DNA of 64,000 nt from Phocoena phocoena (GCF_963924675.1 NC_089232.1:43130522-43194521), one strand, 5' to 3'. Counted from the first letter of the stretch, positions 22,301 through 33,954 are shown. The notes: a model not told the origin generated them from the letters alone. Made by a program: numbers and translations.

Positions 22301-24600
22301 GGGATTTCTTTAAATTTTTATTCACAAAACATCAACTTTTTTTTTAAACAAGTATATCACGTAGTTCTGCCTTTCTTTGGGACAAGACAAAGTTTTTTAG
22401 CATACTTATACTTTCCTTTGTACCATTTCACCTCTCAACTGTTACTACTGTTTCCAATTTATTTATTTTATTAAACTACTATCTTTAATGTATTTTAACT
22501 TTGTTTTATATTTTGTATTTTTTTTTAATCCTTTGCTCTATATTCAAGGAAGTTTTCACTGATTTTACAACTCACTATTTCATTTTTCAAGTCTCTCCAG
22601 TTGGGTGGGTAGTAAACCTATTCAAATATTTCTCAGTTAATAACCATCAACTTCTGTGTCATAATTTTTTATTCTTGTTTGGGTTGCTTTCACTTTTATT
22701 TTCTGTAGAAAACATTAAATTGATTACTTTAAAGTTCTTTTCAGATTGCTGTACTTTTCTCTATGTTCTGAGTTACAACTCTGTTTTGCTCAGTTGTGCA
22801 ACCCTTTCATTGTTTTGGTTTTCCTCTAGCACTTTGTGATTCTTATTTGTAAGGCTATCTTTGGACAGATATTACTTTATTACACATCCAGGGAATACAA
22901 AACTGTCTTTAAGATGCTTAGTCTTGGCCTTCCATGACACAAGGCTCCCACAACAGGCTTTGCATGTTTCACCTATTATTGGATTCGGATCCCATGTGGT
23001 TAGTTTATTTCTGGATTTATTTCATTAAATACATTACAGAATTCTAGATTGGCTTCACATGTATAAGAGATCCTGCTTGAGTTTTCAGTCAATAAAAATG
23101 TATTCCTCTTCTTGTATTATGTTATATTTTCTGATTCTTTACTGTTATGCATGTTTTATGAGCACCACCCAAGTTACACTGACCCTCCTCCCCAGACCTT
23201 TGATGTTCTTGACTTAGCCCAGAATGTTTAGTAAATATATGCTTTATTTCTAGTCTATGAAGAAAATCTCTTTTTTAATTATGGCAATTTTGTTTGGCAG
23301 TGCTTGTTCTTTCATTTATATGTGTTCAGATGACATTGTGGGAGGTTTGAGCAGTTGTAAATTTGCAAAATTGATCAGCAGTTGTGAATTTGCAAAATTG
23401 GTCTGCTATAATTTTAGAGAGCTCTTCTTTCTGTATTTTAAAGTATTACTGTCTCCTCCATTGCTCCCAGGCTGTTAACTTCCTTCTGTCATCACTGTGA
23501 CTAACTCTAGATAGAGCTCCTTAGTTCTGATTAATTTTAATTCATTGATAGTCAGAAAGCTAGGTGGGCTTTATAAAAGTATTACTATAGCAGTAAAAAA
23601 AATTGTATATCAAGTGCTTTCTTGGTGAATGGCCAAATCAAGTGTTTTGTTAAATCAAGTCAAATCAAAAAATGTACAGACATCTTTTTCTTTTCTCTTG
23701 GGCCTTTCTTCATTATTACCAAGTTCTCATTGATGTTCCAAACTGCTGATTTGTAGGATAAGTGACCTTCAGATAAATGACATGTTACTGCTTTATTTTC
23801 TCTTCATAGGACACTTGAGACATGATCAAGCCATGAATGAAAAGTCAGTGTATTTTCTAATATAGAAAAAAAAAAAGCTGGCATCTTTCCGTTTTAGTTT
23901 TTATTCTGGTTATATAAAACGAAGGTTGTTTTCAATTCATGTATATGTACTTATATTTTTACATAACACACCAAAAAACAAAGTTTATTTTATTTCAGGC
24001 ACTGCATTGCAGCCAAATTCATCCAAGTTGCTTGAAATTCTCCTGAGCTAACTCAAATATTGGCTGAGATGATAATATGTCCTCATTTGTTCAGTACAAA
24101 TTAAATCATAATGTGGCAATTTCACTATTAAAAAGCTATTTGCAAAGGTATGCAATGACTACAGAAATATTTGAGGACCAGTTCAAGCACTTCATTTTAG
24201 TCACTTTTTTACTGAATCAATCCCAAATGATGCAAGGACCTTGAGGCCTGGTGATGAATGCTTAAGTGAGAACTGTGGAGTACATTTTGTCCTTAAAGTG
24301 AGGAAACATTACCACTTAGTTACATGAGTTTAAATCAGTAAAGGAATAGAAATAAAGAGTAGCTATCTTCTGCTTTTTTGCCATTTGTGAGCAATAATAG
24401 TCAACTATTATTGCATCGTTCTATTTTAAGTTGCTTGGGATCCTTTTATAGTCATAAACTAATATAAGTTGAACATTGGAAGAAAATAGCTTACCTGACT
24501 AAGATAAAATACAGAATGCATTGTTTACCAGAGAAGAAGGCAGGGGAATCTCTTGGTGGAAAAAAGGAGCTCCTCAATCGGTCTCCTTAAGTCATTTTCT
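22301..24600. other. AT-rich DNA, no gene recognised; part may be old L1/HAL1
   Basis: The stretch 22301-23560 has the T-rich, antisense-L1 look (TATTCAAGGAAGTTTTCACTGATTTTACAA, CAGATTGCTGTACTTTTCTCTATGTTCTGAG), but I cannot align it to a named part. The 112-codon frame at 22501-22839 is a hydrophobic by-product of T-rich sequence. From 23560 to 24600 I see nothing recognisable. Confidence 0.4.
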
Positions 24601-24607
24601 CTTTTCT

Positions 24608-25500
24608 TGGTCTATTTATTTCCTAGGGCTGCAATAATAAACTACTACCAACTTGGTGGTTACAAGACAACAGAAATCTATTCTCTCACAGTTCATGAAG
24701 CCAGAAGTGTGAAATCAAGGAATCAACAGGGCTGGCTCCCTCTGTCATTATTTCATACTGTCAGAATGTTGTAATTTTGCCATTACATGCTCTTTGTCTT
24801 GCCATCTCTGAGGAGAACTTTCCCATGCCTCTCTCCTAACTTCTGGAGGTTACACAATATCCTTAACATTTTTTGGCTTATGGACACATCACTAATCTCT
24901 GCTTCCATCTTCATATCACTTTCTTCTCTGTGTCTCTCTCCTTGTGTCCTTTCTGTTTCTTAAAAAGAAGGTTACTATCATTGGGTTGGTTTTTTATTTT
25001 AGCAATATTTATCATTTATTTATTTACAAGTCATTTTCTTAATTACGTTATTTATTTATTTTTGGCTGCATTGGGTCTTTGTTGCTGTGCGCGAGCTTCA
25101 TTCTAGTTGCAGCAAGTGGGGGCTACTCTTCTTTATGGTGCACAGTCTTCTCATTGTGGTGGCTTCTCTTGTTGTGGAGCATGGGCTCTAGGCTTGTGGG
25201 CTTCAGTAGTTGTGGCACGTGGGCTCTAGAGTGCAGGTGCAGTAGTTGCTCCACAGCATGTGGGATCTTCCCGGACCAGGGCTCAAACCTGTGTCCCCTG
25301 CACTGGCAGGCGGATTCTTAACCACTGTGCCACCAGGGAAGCCCTATCATTGGGTTTTGATCTAAGCCTAATTCAGCATAATTTCTTATCTCGTTCCTTA
25401 CGATAATTACACTTGGAAAGAACATATTTCCAAATAAGGTCACATTCTGAGGTTTCCAGTAGATTTGGATATTGAGGGTGACATTATAAAGCTCACTATA
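24608..25500 (-). mobile_element. MaLR (MLT1-like) LTR, antisense, split by a SINE
   Basis: The plus strand reads TATTTCCTAGGGCTGCAATAATAAACTAC, ACAACAGAAATCTATTCTCTCACAGTTC, CATCACTAATCTCTGCTTCCATCTTCATATC, then after the SINE AACATATTTCCAAATAAGGTCACATTCTGAGG. This is the complement of an MLT1-type LTR, of the same general class as 59795-60172. The CHR SINE at 24988-25343 divides it. The left frame at 24553-24774 is a chance frame in the LTR. Confidence 0.75.
24988..25343 (-). mobile_element. CHR SINE, long form, with an unusual two-part tail
   Basis: The body from about 25061 to 25343 is standard long form and ends in the complement of the tRNA-like head. A 13-bp TSD CTATCATTGGGTT lies at 24975-24987 and 25344-25356. 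The tail side (24988-25060) is not simple: two TTATTTATTTA-type blocks are separated by about 20 bp of unique sequence, and another 30 bp lie between the outer block and the TSD. Confidence 0.92.
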
Positions 25501-25547
25501 CTTGAGATTCTATCATTGCTGTTATCATCAAAATCAGATACATATTG

Positions 25548-25555
25548 TGTGTGTG

Positions 25556-25592
<37 letters not shown>
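25548..25592. repeat. (GT)n microsatellite
   Basis: About twenty GT units with one GCAT interruption near 25556. Confidence 0.96.
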
Positions 25593-25596
<4 letters not shown>

Positions 25597-25599
25597 CTA

Positions 25600-26500
25600 G
25601 CCATGCTGTTTTAGCATAACTCTGCCTCCTTAACCATAATTGATTGACTGGCTTATTTTGAGAATTTGGTCTCTGCCAATAAGCCATCCCTCTCGAATTT
25701 AAAATTGGGAATTTAAAATTGAATTTAGAAACCCCAACTCCATTGTAAGTGGAGTTGTAAGTAAAACTATGAATGATTACTTTCTGCCTTGTGGACTAAA
25801 GTAAAGAAAACTTGACACACAAAAAGAAGAATGAAGCCAAGAATCATGAGAGGGCAAGAGTAAAAGAAGGAAGAAGGATATTTTGCGTAAACTTGATTAT
25901 TCTGATTCTTCCCCTAGGCCTGATCGTATCTTCCTTTTTTAAGTCTCTAAAATATATTGTTATATTCTTAAAATCAACCCATGAAACCACCATCTTTTGT
26001 TATGGAGAGCTCCAATGGAGTTCTCTTTTATGACCCTGAATGAGTCTGAACTTTGATACCACCTTTGTATAGACATGAGCAAATATTTTATGCGGGAAGC
26101 TTATGCCCTGTAGCCAGGGGTGGAGAAAATCAAAGTGAGTGAAACGTAAAGGAAGATGCAAACTGAGAACAGGGTCTGATTCACTTAGACTGGTGACATC
26201 TCATTCAGAACTCTTCTTTGCTTGATGTCTGGACGGTTTTGTCCTTTTGTCATTCTTTGTAAAAAGAGGTCATTCTTTGAGACATACGTACCAGTAAGCC
26301 CACAGACAGCTAGTGGAACTCTGGGGAAATGAGTACTTACTCGTTTGATATAACATTCAAAGAACTTAGAAATATCAATAGAGCTATAATGAAAATGACG
26401 TTGAGCATAACTAAAATACTTGTTAATATTTAAGCCCCCTCAAATTTCTCGAGAGGCTCATAATCATTATCATAAGTCTGTATTAAACAATTGGCTAATA
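25600..26500. other. No gene recognised
   Basis: AT-rich single-copy-like DNA. Short frames at 25496-25687 and 25812-26033 have no recognisable content, and the former reads through the (GT)n repeat. Confidence 0.5.
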
Positions 26501-26504
26501 AAGG

Positions 26505-26645
26505 GATTCAATTCAAATCGTGAAATACTGAGTACCTCACATATGCCAGGTGCTATACATGGTGCAAGGCCTACAGGATATAGTAAAGACAAAATTGGGA
26601 ATCTTAGGGAACTTAGCAGTGGCCGAATTATGGAACACTAAAAGC
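26505..26645 (-). repeat. Decayed L2/MIR-type repeat
   Basis: CATATGCCAGGTGCTATACATGGTGCAAGGCCTACAGGATATAG resembles the complement of the L2/MIR 3' phrase (TGTGCCAGGCACTGTGCTAGG). It is short and divergent. Confidence 0.5.
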
Positions 26646-26678
26646 TGCGATTCAAAAATAATGTTTAAGATTTAATGA

Positions 26679-28617
26679 GGAGGAGCTTCAAGATGGCGGA
26701 AGAGTAAGACGCGGAGATCACCTTCCTCCCCACAGATGCACCAGAAATATATCTACACGTGGAACAACTCCTGCAGAACACCTACTGAACGCTGGCAGAG
26801 GACCTCAGACCTCCCAAATGCAAGGAACTCCCCACGTACCTGGGTAGGGCAAAAGAAAAAAGAATAAACATAGACAAAAGGATAGGGAACGGACTGGCAC
26901 CAGTGGGAGGGAGCAGTGAAGGAGTAAAGGTTTCCACACATTAGAAGCCCCTTCACGGGAGGAGACTGCGGGTGGTGGAGAGGGAAAGCTTCGGAGCCAC
27001 AGAGGAGAACGCAGCAACAGCGGTGCAGAGGGCAAAGCGGAGAGATTCCCGCACAGAGGATCGGTGCCGACCAGCAGTCCCCAGCCCCAGAGGCTTGTCT
27101 GCTCACCCACCAGGACGGGCGGGGGCTGGGAGCTGAGGCTCGGGCTTCGGTTGGAGCGCAGGGAAAGGACTGGGGTTGGCGGCGTGAACATAGCCTGCAG
27201 GGGCTTAGTGCACCATGGCTAGCCAGGAGTGAGTCTGGGAAAAGGTCTGGACCTGCGGAAGAGACGAGACTTTTTCTTGCCTCTTTGTTTCCCGATGCGT
27301 GAGGAGAGGGGATTAAGAGTGCCGCTTAAAGGAGCTGCAGAGACAGGCGCGAGCCGTGGCTATCAGCACGGACCCCATAGATGGGCATGAGACGCTAGGG
27401 CTGCTGCTGCCACCACCAAGAAGCCTGTGTGCGAGCACAGGTCACTCTCCACACCCCCCTTCCCGGGAGCCTGTGCAGCCTGCCATTGCCAGGGTCCCAT
27501 GATCCAGGGACAACTTCCCCAGGAGAACGCAAGGCGCGCCTCAGACTGGTGCAACGTCACGCCGGCCTCTGCCGCTGCAGGCTCACCCCGCATCCGTACC
27601 CCTCCCTCCGCCGGCCTGAGTGAGCCAGAGCCCCCTAATCAGCTGCTTCTTTAACCCCGTCCTCTCTGAGCAAAGAACAGATGCCCTCAGGCGACCTATT
27701 ATCAGAGGCGGGTCCAAATCCAAAGCTGAAACCCAGGAGCTGTGCGAAAAAAGAAGAGAAAGGGAATTTTCTCCCAGCAGCCTCAGGAGCAGTGGATTAA
27801 AACTCAAAAATCAATATGAGGTACCCTGCATCTGTGGAATACCTGAATACACAACGAATCATCCCAAATTGAGGAGGTGGACTTTGGGAGCAAGATATAT
27901 ATTATTTTTTCCCCTTTTCCTCTTTCTGTGAGTGTGTATGTGTATGCTTCTGTGTGTAATTTTGTCTCTGTAGCTTTGCTTTTACCATTTATCCTAAGGT
28001 TCTGTCTGTCCTTTTTTTATTATTACTTAAAAAAATTTTTTCTTAATTATTTTTTACTTTAATAACTTTATTTTATTTTATCTTCTTCTTTCTTTCTTTT
28101 TTCTCTCCCTTTTATTCTGAGCCGTGTGAATGACAGGCTCTTGATGCTCCAGCCAGGCATCAGGGCTGTGCATCTGAGGTGGGAGAGCCAAGTTCAGGAC
28201 ACTGGTCCACAAGAGACCTCCCAGTTCCATGTAATATCACATGGCGAAAATCTTCCAGACATCTCCATTTCAACGCCAAGACCCAGCTCCACTCAATGAC
28301 CAGCAAGCTACAGTGCTGGACACCATGCCAAACAACTAGCAAGAGAGGAACACAACCCCATCCATTAGCAGAGAGGCTACCTAAAATCATAATAAGGCCA
28401 CAGACACCCCAAAACACGCAACCAGACGTGGACCTGCCCACCAGAAAGACAAGATCCAGCCTCATCCACCAGAACACAGGCACTAGTACCCTCCACCAGG
28501 AAGCCTACAAAACCCACTAAACTAACCGTAGTCACTGGGGACAGACACCAAAAACAACAGGAACTACAAACCTGCAGCCGGCGAAAAGGAGACCCCAGAC
28601 ACAGTAAGTTGAGCAAA
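26679..28617 (+). promoter_or_regulatory. L1-A 5'UTR / internal promoter
   Basis: A CpG- and GC-rich first kilobase (about 26690-27660) is followed by a T-rich stretch (27890-28120) and an A-rich, C-containing stretch up to ORF1. CAAGATGGCGG at 26689-26699 matches the YY1 core (AAGATGGCGG). In human L1 a YY1 site sits at the corresponding first 20 bases and sets the transcription start, so I infer the same role here. Antisense and sense open frames shared with L1-B lie at 26805-27191 (minus), 27427-27654 (plus) and 28179-28520 (plus). Confidence 0.85.
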
Positions 28618-29506
28618 ATGAGAAGACAGAAAAATACACAGCAGATGAAGGAGCAAGGGAAAAACCCACCAGACCTAACAAATGAAGAATAAATAATTTC
28701 GGCAGTCTACCTGAAAAAGAATTCAGAATAATGATAGTAAGCATGATCCAAAATCTTGGAAATAGAATAGAGAAACTACAAGAAATGTTTAACAAGGACC
28801 TAGAAGAACTAAAGAGCAAACAAACAGTGATGAACAACACAATAAATGAAATTAAAAATTCTCTAGAACTGATCAATAGTAGAATAACTGAGGCAGAAGA
28901 ATGGCTAAGTGACCTGGAAGATAAAATAGTGGAAATAACTACGGCAGAGCAGAATAAAAAAAAAAAGAATGAAAATAATTGACGACAGTCTCAAGAGACT
29001 TCTGGGACAACATTAAATGCACCAGTATTCGAATTATACGGGTCCCAGAAGAAAAAGAGAAAAAGAAAGGGACTGAGAAAATATTTGAAGAGGTTATAGT
29101 TGAAAATTTCCCTAATATGGGAAAGGAAATAGTTAATCAAGTCCAGGGAGCACAGAGAGTCCCATACAGTATAAACACGCCAAGACACATATGAATCAAA
29201 CTATCAAAAATTAAAAACAAAGAAAAAATATTAAAAGCAGCAAGGGAAAAACAACAAATAACACACAAGGGAATCCCCATAAGGTTAACAGCTGATCTTT
29301 CAACAGAAACACTGCAAGCCAGAAGGGAGTGGCAGGACATATTTAAAGTGATGAAGGAGGAAAACCTAAAACCAAGATTACTCTACCCAGCAAGGATCTC
29401 ATTCAGATTTGATGGAGAAATTTGAACCTTTACAGACAAGCAAAAGTTAAGAGAATTCAGCACCACCAAACCAGCTTTACAACAAATGCTAAAGGAACTT
29501 CCCTAG
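28618..29506 (+). pseudogene. L1-A ORF1 remnant
   Basis: The start codon ATG is at 28618-28620 (MRRQKNTQQMKEQGKNPPDL). A small insertion creates TAA at 28690-28692, after 24 codons. The coiled-coil part is open at 28731-28982 (KLQEMFNKDLEELKSKQ, NSRITEAEEWLSDLEDKI) and ends at TGA. The RRM part is open in another frame at 28979-29194 (NIKCTSIRIIRVPEEKEKKKG, NFPNMGKEI). The C-terminal domain follows to TAG at 29504-29506. At least three lesions break it. In an intact L1 this protein would trimerise and coat L1 RNA in the cytoplasm. Confidence 0.92.
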
Positions 29507-29564
29507 GCAGGAAACACAAGAGAAGGAAAAGACCTACAATGACAAACACAAAACAATTACGAAA

Positions 29565-32500
29565 ATGGTAATAGGAACATACATATCTGTAATTACCTTA
29601 AATGTAAGTAGTTTAAATTTTCCAACCAAAAGACAAAGACTGGCTGAATGGATACAAAAATAAGACCGGTATATATGCTGTCTACAAGAGACCCACCTCA
29701 GACCTAGGGACACATACAGACTGAAAGTGAGGGGATGGAAAAAGATATTCCATGCAAATGGAAACCAAAAGAAAGCTGGAGTCGCAATTCTCATATCAGA
29801 TAAAATAGACTTTAAAACAAAGACTATTACAAGAGACAAAGAAGGACACTACATAATGATCAAGGGATCGATCCAAGAAGAAGATATAACAATTGTAAAT
29901 ATTTATGCACCCAACATAGGAGCATCTCAATACATAAGGCAAACACTGATATCCATAAAAGGGGAAATTGACAGTAACACAATTATACTAGGGGACTTTA
30001 ACCAATGGACAGATCATCCAAAATGAAAATAAATAAGGAAACACAAGCTTTAAATGATACAAAAACAAGATGGACTTAATTGATATTTATAGGACATTCC
30101 ACCCAAAAACAACAGAATACACATTCTTCTCAAGTGCTCATGCAACATTCTCCAGGATAGATCATATCTTGGGTCACAAATCAAGCCTTGGTAAATTTAA
30201 GAAAACTGAAATCATGTCAAGTATCTTTTCTAACCACAGTGCTATGTGGCTATCAATTACAGGAAAAAATCTGTAAAAAATACAAACACATGGAGGCTAA
30301 ACAATACAGTACTTAATAACCAAGAGATCACTGAAGAAATCAAAGAGGAAATCAAAAAATACCTAGAACTAAATGACAATGAAAACACGACGACCCAAAA
30401 CCTAAGGGATGCAGCAAAAGCAGTTCTAAGAGGGAAGTTTATAACAATAATATCCTACCTTAAGAAGCAAGAAACATCTCAAATTCGCAAACTGACCTTA
30501 CACCATAGCAATTAGAGAAAGAAGAAAAAAAAGAACCCAAAGTTAGCAGAAAGAAAGAAATCATAAACATCAGATCAGAAACAAATGAAAAAGAAATAAA
30601 GGAAATGATAGCAAAGATCAAAAAAACTAAAAGCTTGTTCTTTGAGAAGATAAACACAGTTGATAAACCGTTAGCCAGACTCCTCAAGGAAAACGGGAGA
30701 AGACTCATGTCAGTAGAATTAGAAATGAAAACGGCGAAGTAACACCTGACACTGCAGAAATACAAAGGATCATGAGAGATTACTACAAGCAACTATATGC
30801 CAATAAAATGGACAACCTGGAAGAAATGGACAGATTCTTAGAAATGCACAACCTTCTGAGACTGAACCAGGAAGAAATAGAAAATATGAACAGACCAATC
30901 ATAAGCACTGAAATTGAAACTGTGATTAAAAATCTTCCAACAAACAAAAGCCCAGGAACAGATGGCTTCACAGGTGAATTCTATCAAACATTTAGAGAAG
31001 AGCTAACACCTATCCTTCTCAAACTCTTCAAAAATATAGCAGAGGGAGGAACACTCCCAAACTCATTCTATGAGGCCACCATCACCCTGATACCAAAACC
31101 AGACAAGGATGTCAAAAAGAAAGAAAACTATAGGCCAATATCACTGATGAACATGGATGCAAGAATCCTCAACAAAATACTAGCAAACAGAATCCAACAG
31201 CACATTAAACGGATCATGCACCATGATCAAGTGGGGTTTATCCCAGGAATGCAAGGATTCTTCAATATATGCAAATCAATCAAAGTGATACACCATATTA
31301 ACAAATTGAAAGAGGAAAACCATATGATCATCTCAATAGATGCAGAGAAAGGTTTCGAAAAAATTCAACACCCATCTATGATAAAAACCCTCCAGAAAGT
31401 AGGCACAGAGGGAACTTTCCTCAACATAATATATGACAAACCCACAGCCAACATCATCCTCAGTGGTGAAAAACTGAAAGCATTTCCACTAAGATCAGGA
31501 AGAAGACAAGGTTGCCCACTCTCACCACTCTTATTCAACATAGTTATGGAAGTTTTAGCCACAGCAATCAGAGATGAAAAAGAAATAAAAGGAATCTAAA
31601 TTGGAAAAGAAGTAAAACTGTCACTCTTTGCAGATTACATGATACTATACATTGAGAATCCTGATGATGCTACCAGAAAACTACTAGAGCTAATCAATGA
31701 ATTTGGTAAAGTAGCAGGATAGTACTAATTAATGCACAAATATCTCTTGCATTTCTCTACACTAATGAAAAATCTGAAAGTGAAATTAAGAAAACACTCC
31801 CATTTACCATTGAAACAAAAAGAATAAAATATCTACGAATAAACCTACCTAAGGAGACAAAAGACCTGTATGCAGAAAATTATAAGACACTGATGAAAGA
31901 AATTAAAGATGATACAAAAAGATGGAGAGGTGTACCATGTTGGCATTTTTCACAGAACTAGAACAAAAAACTTCACAATTTGTATGAAAACATAGATGAT
32001 CCTGAATAGCCAAAGCAATCTTGAGAAAGAAAAACGGAGCTGGAGGAATCAAGCTCCCTGACTCCAGACTATACTACAGACCTACAGTAATCAAGACAGT
32101 CTGGTACTGGCACAAAAACTGAACTATAGATCAATGGAAGATGATAGAAAGCCCAGAGATAAGCCCATGCACATATGGTCACCTTAACTTTGATAAAGGA
32201 TGCAAGAATATACTGTGGAGAAAAGACAGCCTCTTCAGTAAGTGGTGCTGGGAAAACTGGATAGCTACATGTAAAAGAATGAAATTAGAACACTCCCTAA
32301 CATATACACAAAAATAAACTCAAAATGGATTAAAGACCTAAATGTAAGGCCAGACACTCTCAAACTCTTAGAGGAAAACATAGGCAGAACACTCTGACAT
32401 AAATCACAGCAAGATCCTTTTTGAACCTCTTGAGAAATTGAAATAAAAACAAAAATAAACAAATGTCACCTAATGAAACGTAAAAGCTTTTGCACAGCAA

Positions 32501-33251
32501 AGGCAACCATAAACAAGATGAAAAATAAACCCTCAGAATGGGAGAAAATATTTCCAAATGAAGCAACTGACACAGGATTAATCTCCAGAATATACAAGCA
32601 GCTCATGCAGCTCAATATCAAAAAAACCAACAACCCAATGCAAAAATGGCAGAAGACCTAAATAGACATTTCTCCAAAGAAGATATACAGATTGCCAACA
32701 AACACAGAGAATGCTCAACATCATTAATCATTAGAGAAATGCAAATCAAAACTACAATGAGATATCATCTCACAGTGGTCAGAATGGCCATCATCAAACT
32801 ATCTACAATCAATAAATCCTGGAGAGGGTGTGGAGGAAAGGGAATCCTCATACACTGTTGGTGGGAATGTAAATTGATACAGCCACTATGGAGAACAGTA
32901 TGGAGGTTCCTTAGAAAACTAAAAATAGAACTACCATACAACCCTGCAATCCCACTACTGGGCATATACACTGAGATAACCATAATTCAAAAAGAGTCAT
33001 GTACCAAAATGTTCATTGCAGCTCTATTTACAATTCCCAGGACATGGAAGCAAGCTAAGTGTCCATCAACAGATGAGTGGATAAACAAGATGTGGCACAT
33101 ATATACAATGGACTATTACCCAGCCATAATAAGAAACAAAATTGAGTTACTTGTAGTGAGGTGGATGGACCTAGAGTCTGTCATACAGAGTGAAGTAAGT
33201 CAGAAAGAGGAAAACAAATACCGAATGCTAACACATATATATGGAATCTAA
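29565..33251 (+). pseudogene. L1-A ORF2 remnant with altered RT box
   Basis: The start ATG is at 29565-29567 (MVIGTYISVITLNVSSLN). The usual LN.NG motif reads LNVSS. A TAA at 29661-29663 stops it after 32 codons. Open pieces are endonuclease 29727-30026 (HANGNQKKAGVAILISDKIDF, ending in GDFNQWTDH), 30070-30276, 30246-30515, and the RT palm at 30772-31599 (275 codons: [45 protein letters not shown]). The RT box after the stop at 31597-31599 reads FADY, with TAC at 31636-31638 where FADD needs Asp. The C-terminal cysteine motif reads [18 protein letters not shown], lacking the first Cys. The frame ends HIYGI-TAA at 33249-33251. Confidence 0.93.
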
Positions 33252-33613
33252 AAAAAAAAAAAGAAAAAAAAAATGGTCATGAAGAACCCAGGGGCAAGAT
33301 GGGAGTAAAGACGCAGACCTATTAGAGAATGGACTTGAGGATACAGGGAGAGGGAAGGGTAAGCTGGGACAAAGTGAGCGAGTGGCATGGACATGTATAC
33401 ACTACCAAATGTAAAATAGGTAGCTACTGGGAAGCAGCCGCATAGCACAGGGAGATCAGCTTGGTGCTTTGTGACCACCTTGAGGGGTGGGAGGGAGACG
33501 CAAGAGGATGGAGATATGGGGATATATGTATATGTATGGCTGATTCACTTTGTTATAAAGCAGAAACTAACACAGCATTGTAAAGCAATTATACTCCAAT
33601 AAAGATGTTTTTA
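33252..33613 (+). terminator. L1-A 3'UTR with polyadenylation signal
   Basis: About 360 bp including an A-rich start, GCAGCCGCATAGCACAGGGAGATC, then CATTGTAAAGCAATTATACTCC and AATAAA at 33598-33603, close to the 3' end. The same 3'UTR is present at 49150-49542 and, in part, at 1-260 on the minus strand. Confidence 0.88.
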
Positions 33614-33625
33614 AAAATTTAATGA

Positions 33626-33840
33626 ACACATAGTATGTGTCAGATACTATTCTATGAATTTGTGCTGTAATTTATTTAATCATTAAAACAATCCTAAGAA
33701 GAAGGTTGTATTTTATTTCCATTTTACTGACAAGAAAACTGAAACATGGAGAGGTTAGATGAATCATCAGTATCATAAAATCAGCAAGTAGTGGGAAAGA
33801 TGTTAGAACCCAGGCAGTATCTCTCCTAAACCTGAGTGTA
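33626..33840 (-). mobile_element. MIR SINE fragment
   Basis: The plus strand reads TAGTATGTGTCAGATACTATTC, TCCATTTTACTGACAAGAAAACTGAAACATGGAGAGGTTAG and AGAACCCAGGCAGTATC, the complement of MIR in the right order. L1-A is inserted at its left edge. Confidence 0.85.
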
Positions 33841-33954
33841 TAACTTGTCTAATGATATCACATGTCTGAGAAGAGGTTCTAAAATGACAGCTAACACTGG
33901 TCATAGGCAAGAGATAAGACTTCCCAGAGAAGGTAGCAGTCCAACTTAGTCTTT

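Larger units (their letters stand above)
26679..33613 (+). mobile_element. LINE-1 (L1-A), full length, with TSD
   Basis: A complete L1 of about 6.9 kb: 5'UTR 26679-28617, ORF1 28618-29506, ORF2 29565-33251, 3'UTR with AATAAA at 33598-33603 and a short A-rich end. The flanks are AAGATTTAATGA (26667-26678) and AAAATTTAATGA (33614-33625), a 12-bp TSD with one mismatch. The upstream target reads TT|AAGA, close to the L1 endonuclease preference. Both ORFs carry stops and frameshifts, so it cannot move on its own. It inserted at the edge of an old MIR (33626-33840). Confidence 0.96.

Noticed and set aside
22501..22839. 112-codon hydrophobic open frame
   Set aside because: Phe- and Leu-rich product of T-rich DNA. 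Such frames are expected from antisense old L1 sequence.
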